Positions 1 through 5,532 of a stretch of DNA of 5,586 nucleotides are shown one piece after another. The position numbers and the translations under genes were made by a program. The notes under the pieces are model-generated. The model saw only the letters and a list, made by a program, of their open reading frames with translations, ran no database searches and was not told the DNA's origin. Origin of the DNA: Armatimonadota bacterium (GTDB lineage Bacteria; Armatimonadota; Chthonomonadetes; Chthonomonadales; Chthonomonadaceae); the NCBI GenBank assembly GCA_026392135.1, contig JAPLCR010000077.1, positions 1,954 through 7,539 of the forward strand, read 5' to 3'. Position 1 is the stretch's first letter. The number at the start of each line of letters is the position of its first letter.

Positions 1-87
1 CGCTTCGGAGAGATGTCCGAGCGAATACTGCCTCTGCCCTTCTGTAAAAGCCTCCCTTGCGGGGAAGTTGTCTCTATTCGCTTGCAT
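1..87 (-). CDS. Possible 5' end of a leftward gene, TPR-like N-terminus (partial)
   Basis: On the minus strand an ATG at 87-85 opens a frame that stays open for 29 codons to the window edge. The peptide begins MQANRDNFPAREAF and continues with EGQRQYSLGHLSEA. In that stretch Gly, Tyr, Gly and Ala are spaced as in helix A and the turn of a tetratricopeptide repeat (G8, Y11/12, G15, A20). An AAGGG lies four bases before the ATG and could be a Shine-Dalgarno. TPR repeats are protein-interaction scaffolds; no specific role can be given. The gene would be divergent from the cytochrome/PSD1 gene. Only 29 codons are visible and both plus-strand frames 1 and 2 are also open here, so this is a tentative call from the motif pattern and start context. 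Confidence 0.35.
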   Translation of the reverse strand, partial: MQANRDNFPAREAFTEGQRQYSLGHLSEA

Positions 88-140
88 AATACCCTTGATT
101 CCGCCCTGTCTCCAAACACTCTCTCTATATACGACGAGAC

Positions 141-178
141 AGAGGTGGAAATCGCTTCTCTTTTTTTTTTTGTTTTTT
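141..178 (+). terminator. Weak hairpin plus T-tract, possible intrinsic terminator
   Basis: AGAGGTG (141-147) can pair with CGCTTCT (153-159) around a 5-base loop, with two G-U pairs. One C and then eleven T, a G and six T follow (161-178). The arrangement resembles a Rho-independent terminator reading rightward, but the stem is weak. If the gene on the left is transcribed leftward, there is nothing here to terminate. In that case the tract could instead be an A-rich upstream element of the leftward promoter. Confidence 0.25.
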
Positions 179-277
179 AGAAATCCCCATTGAGGGGTAA
201 CAAAATAGAAGGCTATGTGTCACACTTTTCAGTAGGAAAATTCGTATTATTCCCTTTGTGGGAGGAGTGGGTAAGAG

Positions 278-1603
278 ATGCAGATAAACCGATTTAGTAT
301 TGGCGGTCTTTTCGGGCTAGTCGCCCTTGTAGGATTCTCTATAGCAAGCACCCCTGCTGTTAGTGATGATACCCTTCAAAAAGAGAAACTGAAACCTGAG
401 ACGATAGAATTTTTTGAGTCAAAGGTACGTCCTCTTCTCTTTCAGCGTTGTTTTGGCTGTCATGGCGAAAAGCAACAGATGGGAGGACTACGTCTTGACT
501 CGTTGGCGCACACTATCAAGGGGAATAGTGCTGGACCTGCCGTTATTCCCGGTAAGCCCGACAATAGCCCTCTCATTCAGGTCATTCGCTACGATGGAAA
601 GGTGAAGATGCCCCCCGCCGGTAAACTCTCCAAAGAGGAGAGTGCGATTTTGACCCAGTGGGTGGAGATAGGTGCGCCTTGGCCCGGCTCGAAAGCGTCG
701 GACACGAAAGGCGCGAACAGCCCTGCGGCAGACAAGCAGTCTATGTGGGCGTTGCATCCTGTGAAAAAGCCCCCCATACCTGTCGTCAAAAACAAGGCAT
801 GGGTGAGAACTCCGGTAGATGCGTTCATACTGAGCAAGCTGGAGCAGAAACACCTCAATCCCTCCCCTTCTCTTGATCGGCGTAACCTTTTGCGCCGCGT
901 CTCCTACGATCTTACGGGGATAGCCCCGACAGCGGAAGAGACCACAGGTTTCCTCGCGGATAAGTCTCCTAACGCTTACGAGACGGTAATTGACCGCCTC
1001 CTCGCCTCACCTCGCTATGGGGAGAGGTGGGGACGTTACTGGCTTGATGTGGCGCGTTATGCCGACACAAGGGGCTACAACTTCGTCTCCGACCCTGTCT
1101 ATCATCACGCCTACAACTATCGTGACTGGGTGATTCAGGCATTGAATGAGGATATGCCCTACAATACATTTGTAAAGTACCAACTTGCGGCTGACCTTAT
1201 GCCAATGGGCGATGACCACCGCAACCTTGCGGCACTAGGCTTCCTTACGCTAGGGCGTCGCTTCCTAAATGACATTGTCCTCATTACCGATGACCGTATT
1301 GACACCATTGGGCGTGGGCTTATGGGACTCTCTATAGCTTGCGCTAGGTGTCATAACCATAAGTTCGACCCCATTTTGGCGAAAGACTACTACTCCATGT
1401 ACGGGATTCTCGCAAGCACCCGTGAGCCAGACCCGCCTGTGATAATCTCTCCTAAGGAGTTGAGAGAACCTTATGAGACCTATCAGAAAAAACTGGTAAC
1501 GGCAGAGCGTGAGCGTGACGATACTGTTCTAAAGCAAGTTCGCGCCCTTCGTACCAGACCCTCTCTAAGCAGCTTCAGAACACATTACAGCTTTTGCGCG
1601 TAG
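278..1603 (+). CDS. Planctomycete-type cytochrome c / DUF1549 protein, N-terminal part of a frameshifted PSCyt1-PSCyt2-PSD1 gene
   Basis: This is the N-terminal 441 residues of an exported heme protein. A hydrophobic signal peptide covers about residues 7-25, ending near STPAVS. The PSCyt1 domain follows (about 42-135), with heme motif C58-F-G-C61-H62 and a likely distal ligand M111 in KMPP. After a low-complexity linker comes DUF1549/PSCyt2 (about 157-385), with the typical RVSYDLTG and YGERWGRYWLDVARYADT blocks and a second CxxCH at C355-A-R-C358-H359. A GGAGGAG at 261-267 supports the ATG at 278. The frame ends early at TAG 1601-1603. The last residues (about 426-441) do not fit the family, while frame 1 continues with matching sequence, so a one-base loss or two-base gain lies between 1519 and 1603, most likely about 1545-1566. 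The family is often linked to polysaccharide degradation and electron transfer in Planctomycetota, but its exact reaction is not established. Confidence 0.9.
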   Translation: MQINRFSIGGLFGLVALVGFSIASTPAVSDDTLQKEKLKPETIEFFESKVRPLLFQRCFGCHGEKQQMGGLRLDSLAHTIKGNSAGPAVIPGKPDNSPLIQVIRYDGKVKMPPAGKLSKEESAILTQWVEIGAPWPGSKASDTKGANSPAADKQSMWALHPVKKPPIPVVKNKAWVRTPVDAFILSKLEQKHLNPSPSLDRRNLLRRVSYDLTGIAPTAEETTGFLADKSPNAYETVIDRLLASPRYGERWGRYWLDVARYADTRGYNFVSDPVYHHAYNYRDWVIQALNEDMPYNTFVKYQLAADLMPMGDDHRNLAALGFLTLGRRFLNDIVLITDDRIDTIGRGLMGLSIACARCHNHKFDPILAKDYYSMYGILASTREPDPPVIISPKELREPYETYQKKLVTAERERDDTVLKQVRALRTRPSLSSFRTHYSFCA

Positions 1604-3222
1604 ATGCCCAGCCGAACGATAAAGAGTTTCCCATTCTCTTCCCTGCCTTTGAGGAAGCGGTAAGAAACCGCCTGAGTACCCTCAAACAGGAGATTGCGGA
1701 GATGAAGAAGTCACCTCCCAAGGCTCCTGAGTTCGCGCATACGTTAGAGGAACAGCTTCCTGCTCTTGAGCCTTATGTCTTTCTTCGTGGTAACCCGGGC
1801 AATCGCGGTGAGACAACAACCCGACACTTCCTTGCGGTTCTTGGTGGTTCAGAGACTGCCCCTTACAAGAAGGGGAGTGGTCGCCTTGAACTAGCGGAAT
1901 CCATCACCAGTAACGACAACCCATTGACGGGGCGCGTCTTTGTCAATCGAGTCTGGATGCACCATTTTGACAACGCCCTCGTTCGTACTCCCAGCGACTT
2001 TGGTACACGTGGTGAACTCCCCACACACCCTGAAATGCTGGACTACCTCACGGCGCGGTTTATTGAGGAGGGATGGTCGCTCAAGAAGCTTCATAAGTGG
2101 ATACTTCTCTCGAACACCTATAAGCAGTCGAGCGAGAATAACCCTAAAGCCTTCGTATTAGACCCAGAAAACCGACTTGTTTGGAGGCAGAGCCGTGTTA
2201 GGCTCGATTTTGAGGCGATGCGCGATGCGCTCTTGAATGTTTCGGGGCAACTGGATCCCAAGTTAGGGGGGGCTTCTGTAGACATTCTAAATGCGCCGTA
2301 TACGAAACGACGTACTGTTTATAGCTTCATAGAGCGGCAGAACCTGCCGGGTATATTCCGTACTTTCGACCTTGCTAGCCCCGACTCAAGTACGCCCCAA
2401 CGATTCAAGACCACCGTTCCCCAACAGGCACTCTATATGCTGAATAGCCCGTTTGTGATGGAGGTTGTGCGTAATATGGCAGGGCGCATCGAGTTTAACG
2501 GTATTTCCAACGAGGGGAGAGTGAAGAAGGCGTATGATATCCTCTTCCAACGCGCTCCTACTCCTATAGAGATACAGCTCGCGCTCCAGTTCATTAGTAA
2601 ACCCTCCGTTGCGGCGGCTCCTGTCTGGCAGTACGGTTATGGAGGCGTGGGGGGGCAGAAAGTAACGAACTTTACTCCACTTCCGCACTGGTCTGGAGCT
2701 CAATGGCAAGGAAGCGCAGCTTTCCCTGATAGCAAACTCTCTTACCTTATGCTCAACAAGCAGGGCGGTCATCCGGGGGCAGACTTGCAACACGCGGCTA
2801 TTCGCCGCTGGGTCTCTCCGATAGACGGTAGTGTGAAGATTGAAGGGAGTCTGTATCACCCTGAAAAGCAAGGCGATGGCGTGCGTGGGACGATTGTCTC
2901 TAGCCGAATTGGGAAAATAGGAGAGTGGAACGCTCACGCGGGGCGGGCAGATACGAGCGTGCAGGACATTGAAGTGAAAAAGGGAGATACTCTTGACTTT
3001 GTAGTGGACTGTAGAGGCTCTCAGGACTTCGATGGCTTTACGTGGGTGCCTACTATAAAACAGATGCAGGGGAGCGGAGCCAAAACCGTCGCCCTTGGTC
3101 GGCTGTTGTCGTGGTCAGCAGAGTCGGATTTTGGAGGTCCCATTGCCCAACAGAACTTCTCTCGTTGGGAGAAGTACCTTCAACTCTTGATGATGACGAA
3201 CGAATTCTGCTTTGTAGAGTAG
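1594..3222 (+). CDS. PSD1 (DUF1553) protein, C-terminal part of the same frameshifted gene
   Basis: This is the downstream half of the gene starting at 278, in frame 1. The ORF can formally start at TTG 1594, but no ribosome binding site supports it. Family-like sequence (YQTLSKQLQNTLQLLRVDAQ) already runs from about 1551, so it is not an independent gene. After a charged helical linker (residues 20-60), PSD1 runs from about 95 to 335, with SNDNPLTGRVFVNRVWMHHF, GWSLKKLHKWILLSNTY and TVPQQALYMLNSPFV. A beta-rich, Gly/Trp-containing module (about 344-488) follows, and then the usual PSD1 ending WEKYLQLLMMTNEFCFVE. The module is therefore an insertion near the PSD1 C-terminus; it looks like a carbohydrate-binding-type beta sandwich, which is inference. 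With the frame restored the protein would be about 981 residues, normal for the family. The stop is 13 bp from the stop of the convergent PIN gene. No DUF1501 gene follows. Confidence 0.9.
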   Translation: MRVDAQPNDKEFPILFPAFEEAVRNRLSTLKQEIAEMKKSPPKAPEFAHTLEEQLPALEPYVFLRGNPGNRGETTTRHFLAVLGGSETAPYKKGSGRLELAESITSNDNPLTGRVFVNRVWMHHFDNALVRTPSDFGTRGELPTHPEMLDYLTARFIEEGWSLKKLHKWILLSNTYKQSSENNPKAFVLDPENRLVWRQSRVRLDFEAMRDALLNVSGQLDPKLGGASVDILNAPYTKRRTVYSFIERQNLPGIFRTFDLASPDSSTPQRFKTTVPQQALYMLNSPFVMEVVRNMAGRIEFNGISNEGRVKKAYDILFQRAPTPIEIQLALQFISKPSVAAAPVWQYGYGGVGGQKVTNFTPLPHWSGAQWQGSAAFPDSKLSYLMLNKQGGHPGADLQHAAIRRWVSPIDGSVKIEGSLYHPEKQGDGVRGTIVSSRIGKIGEWNAHAGRADTSVQDIEVKKGDTLDFVVDCRGSQDFDGFTWVPTIKQMQGSGAKTVALGRLLSWSAESDFGGPIAQQNFSRWEKYLQLLMMTNEFCFVE

Positions 3223-3235
3223 TTGAGATAAGCGG

Positions 3236-3787
3236 TCAAAGCGTGTTCGCCTCCCACCAAGCCTTTAACGAATGTAGTCGGCGGGGAGTATAGTTAGCGC
3301 AAGCCTCTATACGCCGAAGCGTCTCGGAAAGAGTCTCCTTTTTCGCGGGAGCCTTCTCCGCCCAAGCCTTCACCCACTCTGGCGTTGTCAGAGTGGGGAT
3401 GGCAGGACTGTACTCTCTAGCGATACGCAGACTCACTTTGTCATCTGTGACAAGCCGCCAACCCCGTTGCACGGCTACGGCGGTGGAACGCGCCTCCCCG
3501 TCGTCCATTTCGCTCGCGAACATTACGAATAGCCTCTGCTCCTCTTCCGTCATCTCCACCTCTTGCAAAACGCCCGTGCTGAACAACGGCTCCAAGTCAA
3601 CCTTGATAAGTTTGCCCTGCGGGTCATCTTCTGGTAATGGACGCAGATAGAGAACCTCCCTTTCGCGCACCTCTCGAACGACGTAGGAGGGAGAGGCAAG
3701 CGCGGTCAGTATCTCGCTCGCTCGCTTTGTGGCGATAAGGTTGAGTAACGTGCAAGCGTCCCATATTAGCCCCTGCTCTTGCGGCAT
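3236..3787 (-). CDS. PIN-domain protein, likely toxin/nuclease partner of the XRE-ImmA/IrrE protein
   Basis: This 183-residue protein has the layout of a PIN-fold RNase. IWDACTLLNLIA carries the first acidic residue (D10). VVREVRERE supplies a second (E39 or E43). DDGEARSTAVAVQRGWRLVTDD holds D96/E98 and D115/D116 at the positions of the other PIN carboxylates, with the usual cysteine-free helix-strand between. A C-terminal extension (about 150-183, ending LKAWWEANTL) is amphipathic and goes beyond the core domain. PIN toxins of the VapC type cut tRNA or rRNA with Mg2+; whether this one is a toxin is inference from its neighbour. ATG 3787-3785 overlaps the upstream stop as TAATG, and GGAG (3799-3796) sits eight bases before the ATG, so it is the second, translationally coupled gene of a two-gene operon. 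It ends in TGA 13 bp from the oppositely oriented PSD1 gene. Family assignment is by motif reading only. Confidence 0.8.
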   Translation of the reverse strand: MPQEQGLIWDACTLLNLIATKRASEILTALASPSYVVREVREREVLYLRPLPEDDPQGKLIKVDLEPLFSTGVLQEVEMTEEEQRLFVMFASEMDDGEARSTAVAVQRGWRLVTDDKVSLRIAREYSPAIPTLTTPEWVKAWAEKAPAKKETLSETLRRIEACANYTPRRLHSLKAWWEANTL

Positions 3788-3799
3788 TACATTCGCTCC
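3785..3799 (-). promoter_or_regulatory. Coupled stop/start (TAATG) with Shine-Dalgarno for the PIN gene
   Basis: On the minus strand the regulator's stop TAA (3789-3787) shares one base with the PIN start ATG (3787-3785). GGAG (3799-3796) lies eight bases upstream, inside the regulator's coding sequence. This arrangement supports translational coupling, a common way to keep antitoxin and toxin in proportion. Confidence 0.75.
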
Positions 3800-5019
3800 G
3801 CCGGGGTCAGGGCGAGCGCGTCGCCAAAGTCGAGGTCAATTTGGTAGGGTTCGCCGGAAGCGTTGACATCCTCTAGGCGGACTAATCGGTTCACGGTCTC
3901 CCGCGCCTCCACTCGGCTACAGCGTAGCAAACGCGCTAGTTCCGTCTCGCTAATTCGCGCCTCTTCACAGGCTTGAACCGCAAGGCGGACATAGCGTTCC
4001 GGCAGTCGTTGGGGCTGAGGCGGAGTAGGAGTCAAGCCTAGGTGTTCACGCATTCGTCCGCTCTCGAAACCCTGCCCGCTAAGACGCTCCCACGTTCCGC
4101 TCTGTACACACCCTAAACTTTGTAGACGGCGCGTCATCGCCTCTACCGAAACCGCGTACTGCTCCGCCAAGTGGCAGAGGTCGGCGACGGTGAAATCTTT
4201 TCGGCTCTGCACAATGCGCCGAAAGCGCTGACGTAGCCCCGCAGAGGGCATGAGGAAGTGCGCGGCGAAAGCGTCGGCGAACTGCTCGGCACGGGGCTTG
4301 CGCTCATACTCGAAGAGAATGGCGACATCCTCCTTGTACCTATCCATCAAAAAGTGGGCGTACTCATGCGCCATAGACCAATTTTGCCGCGTTTGCGGGT
4401 GGCTTCCGTTCACGAGAATACAGCCGCCTAGTCCGTCCGTGTAGACGAACATTCCTGCTATCTTGAACTCGTTCAGCGGCAGTATAAAGACACGCAATCC
4501 CGCATCGTTCTCCAGAGTCTCTAGCAGGTTGGAGAGGGGCCCCAACCCCAAACCAAGACGGGAACGCTCCAGCGTAGCCACCTCTTCGGCGGCGGACTGT
4601 GCGCTCAAGCCGCCCTGCGTGTAGAGGTCGGGCGCAGAGTAGCGCGGCTTATGCGCGTTCAGCAGAGTCTCTAGCGAGAGGTAGTCTTCGCATATTTTCT
4701 GAAAGGTGCTAACCGCCTCTTCCACCGCCTCCCGCGCCACCTCCGTAGGCTGATTCAAGCGAAAGTGGGGCGTGAAATCGCCTATAAACTCGCGTTGGCT
4801 GACCATCTCATGCACGGAACGCCCATAGAGTTGGGCGAGTTGTATCAGTTCCGCGGGCTTGACGGGGCGGTTCCCCTTCTCAATAGCGACGAGCGTAGGG
4901 CGCGATACCCCCAACTGCTGGGCGACCTCCTCTTGCGAGAGGTTGCGACCCCGCCGCGCCTCCGCCAACCTGCGCCCTAACTCCTCTGGCGCGATTTGCT
5001 TTGTTAGGTTTTCGGTCAT
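3787..5019 (-). CDS. XRE-family HTH regulator fused to an ImmA/IrrE (COG2856) metallopeptidase
   Basis: An N-terminal XRE/Cro-like helix-turn-helix (LGRRLAEARRGRNLSQEEVA, then GVSRPTLVAIEKGNRP; residues 14-73 from the chosen start) is followed by a helical linker. The zinc peptidase domain (about 150-260) has motif HEYAH (H218-E219-H222) and a downstream ERxADxFAxxFLMP-like block, EQFADAFAAHFLMP, whose Glu245 is the likely third zinc ligand. A C-terminal helical segment (about 340-382) looks like a second HTH-type bundle. ImmA/IrrE enzymes cleave XRE-type repressors (ImmA on ImmR, IrrE/PprI on DdrO); here both modules are in one chain, so autoregulation is expected but not proven. An in-frame ATG lies at 5049, but the ATG at 5019 has AAGGTG eight bases upstream, and the predicted transcript begins only about 4 bases before 5049. 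The start at 5019 gives 410 residues. It is the promoter-proximal gene of the operon with the PIN gene, the usual antitoxin-first order. Confidence 0.88.
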   Translation of the reverse strand: MTENLTKQIAPEELGRRLAEARRGRNLSQEEVAQQLGVSRPTLVAIEKGNRPVKPAELIQLAQLYGRSVHEMVSQREFIGDFTPHFRLNQPTEVAREAVEEAVSTFQKICEDYLSLETLLNAHKPRYSAPDLYTQGGLSAQSAAEEVATLERSRLGLGLGPLSNLLETLENDAGLRVFILPLNEFKIAGMFVYTDGLGGCILVNGSHPQTRQNWSMAHEYAHFLMDRYKEDVAILFEYERKPRAEQFADAFAAHFLMPSAGLRQRFRRIVQSRKDFTVADLCHLAEQYAVSVEAMTRRLQSLGCVQSGTWERLSGQGFESGRMREHLGLTPTPPQPQRLPERYVRLAVQACEEARISETELARLLRCSRVEARETVNRLVRLEDVNASGEPYQIDLDFGDALALTPAERM

Positions 5020-5027
5020 GTTGTGTT

Positions 5028-5033
5028 CACCTT
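5028..5033 (-). promoter_or_regulatory. Shine-Dalgarno AAGGTG that favours the start at 5019
   Basis: AAGGTG on the minus strand is separated by eight bases from ATG 5019-5017. The alternative ATG at 5049 has no purine-rich motif before it and would lie about four bases into the predicted transcript. Confidence 0.65.
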
Positions 5034-5059
5034 GCTGACATATTTGCATTGATAGGTGT

Positions 5060-5074
5060 ATTTTAGCATAAAAT
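5060..5074. promoter_or_regulatory. Perfect inverted repeat over the -10, candidate operator
   Basis: ATTTTA-GCA-TAAAAT is a perfect inverted repeat with a 3-base centre. One arm is the predicted -10 hexamer. A further TAAAAT half-site lies at 5085-5090, over the predicted -35 and 16 bases from the first. Short dyads placed on the promoter are typical binding sites of XRE-family repressors. That the regulator encoded just downstream binds here is inference; the AT-rich promoter context could create such a dyad by chance. Confidence 0.45.
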
Positions 5075-5088
5075 TCTGACTTTGTAAA
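5060..5088 (-). promoter_or_regulatory. Sigma70-type promoter of the XRE-ImmA/PIN operon
   Basis: Reading leftward, TTTACA (5088-5083; one mismatch to TTGACA) is followed by a 17-base spacer and TAAAAT (5065-5060; one mismatch to TATAAT). A TG just before it gives an extended -10 (TGC-TAAAAT). Transcription should begin near 5053, about 33 bases before the preferred start at 5019. Spacing and hexamers make this the best promoter in the window. Confidence 0.65.
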
Positions 5089-5149
5089 ATGGTGTTTTTG
5101 ACGCTCTCTTCAACATATTGACGGTTTTGAAGAATCGCGGTAAACTATC

Positions 5150-5376
5150 TAATGAGTTGTGCTAGTTTCTGCCTAAAGCCCCGTGCTTTGCGCGGTCAGC
5201 GCAATGCGGCACTCGAAGAAGCGAGAATACAGTTCAGGTTGGCATATTTCGCGCTCGATATTGTGTATAGAACCTCAAAATAGGTAAGGAATATGCCAAA
5301 CCGAGCAAGGATTCGTGCCTTTGGGCTATGTTTTACCCGGTAAACAAACTACATGAAAAACTAGCACAACTCGTTA
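5150..5376. repeat. 227-bp segment bounded by inverted repeats, possible MITE or structured RNA
   Basis: GAGTTGTGCTAGTTT (5154-5168) is perfectly inverted at 5358-5372, and the match extends outward to TAA/TTA with one mismatch. Inside it TTGGCATATT (5239-5248) is perfectly inverted at 5290-5299. A hairpin with TGCGC/GCGCA stem lies at 5184-5208, and a near-palindrome TTTACC-C-GGTAAA at 5332-5344. No ORF of useful length is present. The terminal repeats and size fit a non-autonomous miniature element, and the nested stems would also fit a structured RNA. No clear target-site duplication is seen, so mobility is not demonstrated. Confidence 0.5.
5184..5208. repeat. Hairpin inside the 227-bp element
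   Basis: TGCGC (5189-5193) pairs with GCGCA (5199-5203) around GGTCA. The stem lengthens by T5188-A5204, one mismatch, then C5186-G5206, G5185-C5207 and T5184-G5208. No T-tract follows on either strand, so it is not a typical intrinsic terminator. Confidence 0.45.
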
Positions 5377-5411
5377 CGTATGAGTTCAGGGTTGTGAGAA
5401 TCCTCACATAA

Positions 5412-5445
5412 CCTCACCCAACCTCTCCTTCGCAAAGGAGAGGAG
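5412..5445. repeat. REP-like palindromic repeat, copy 1
   Basis: CTCACCC (5413-5419) is followed by a perfect 9-bp stem, CCTCTCCTT (5422-5430) with AAGGAGAGG (5435-5443), around a CGCA loop. The composition, with CTCACCC and CTCTCC blocks before a short hairpin, resembles intergenic palindromes scattered in many bacterial genomes. A second, diverged copy lies at 5493-5532 in the same orientation. Confidence 0.55.
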
Positions 5446-5460
5446 TTTTAGGGACTTACT

Positions 5461-5478
5461 CTGGAATAAGTCTTCCAG
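5461..5478. repeat. Short inverted repeat between the REP-like copies
   Basis: CTGGAA (5461-5466) is perfectly inverted as TTCCAG (5473-5478) with a 6-base centre. It has no T-tract and no gene beside it; function unknown. It may be part of the same composite repeat region as the two flanking hairpins. Confidence 0.3.
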
Positions 5479-5492
5479 TTGAAAACCAGAAG

Positions 5493-5532
5493 CCCTCACC
5501 CCCGTCCCCTCTCCCAATTCTGGGCGAGGAGT
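5493..5532. repeat. REP-like palindromic repeat, copy 2
   Basis: CTCACCC (5495-5501) precedes CCCCTCTCCC (5506-5515), which folds on GGGCGAGGAG (5522-5531) with one internal mismatch and a loop of about six bases. The order of blocks is the same as in copy 1 about 80 bases upstream, while the loop and stem sequences have diverged. Confidence 0.45.

Noticed and set aside
1..192. Open plus-strand frames 1 and 2 running in from the left edge, ending at 180 and 192
   Set aside because: Both are open by chance-level length, neither shows recognisable motifs, and both end in a poly-Phe/Leu stretch encoded by the T-tract. The minus-strand TPR-like frame fits better.
1591..1596. CTTTTG run as a programmed -1 frameshift site joining the two PSD1 ORFs
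   Set aside because: It is not an X-XXY-YYZ heptamer, and family-like linker sequence in frame 1 already begins about 40 bases upstream, so the shift must lie earlier.
2386..2937. 183-codon minus-strand ORF inside the PSD1 gene
   Set aside because: It is a shadow of the strongly supported PSD1 frame; its translation is Arg/Ser/Leu-rich without domains and lacks a credible start signal.
5145..5382. Target-site duplication around the 227-bp element
   Set aside because: Bases just outside the inverted repeats (ctatc on the left, cgtat on the right) do not form a direct repeat.
5393..5408. TGTGAG-AATC-CTCACA hairpin as an intrinsic terminator
   Set aside because: The 6-bp stem is not followed by a T-tract on either strand and no gene ends nearby.
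5412..5532. CRISPR array
   Set aside because: There are only two diverged repeat units, with no constant repeat length or regular spacers and no cas gene in view.
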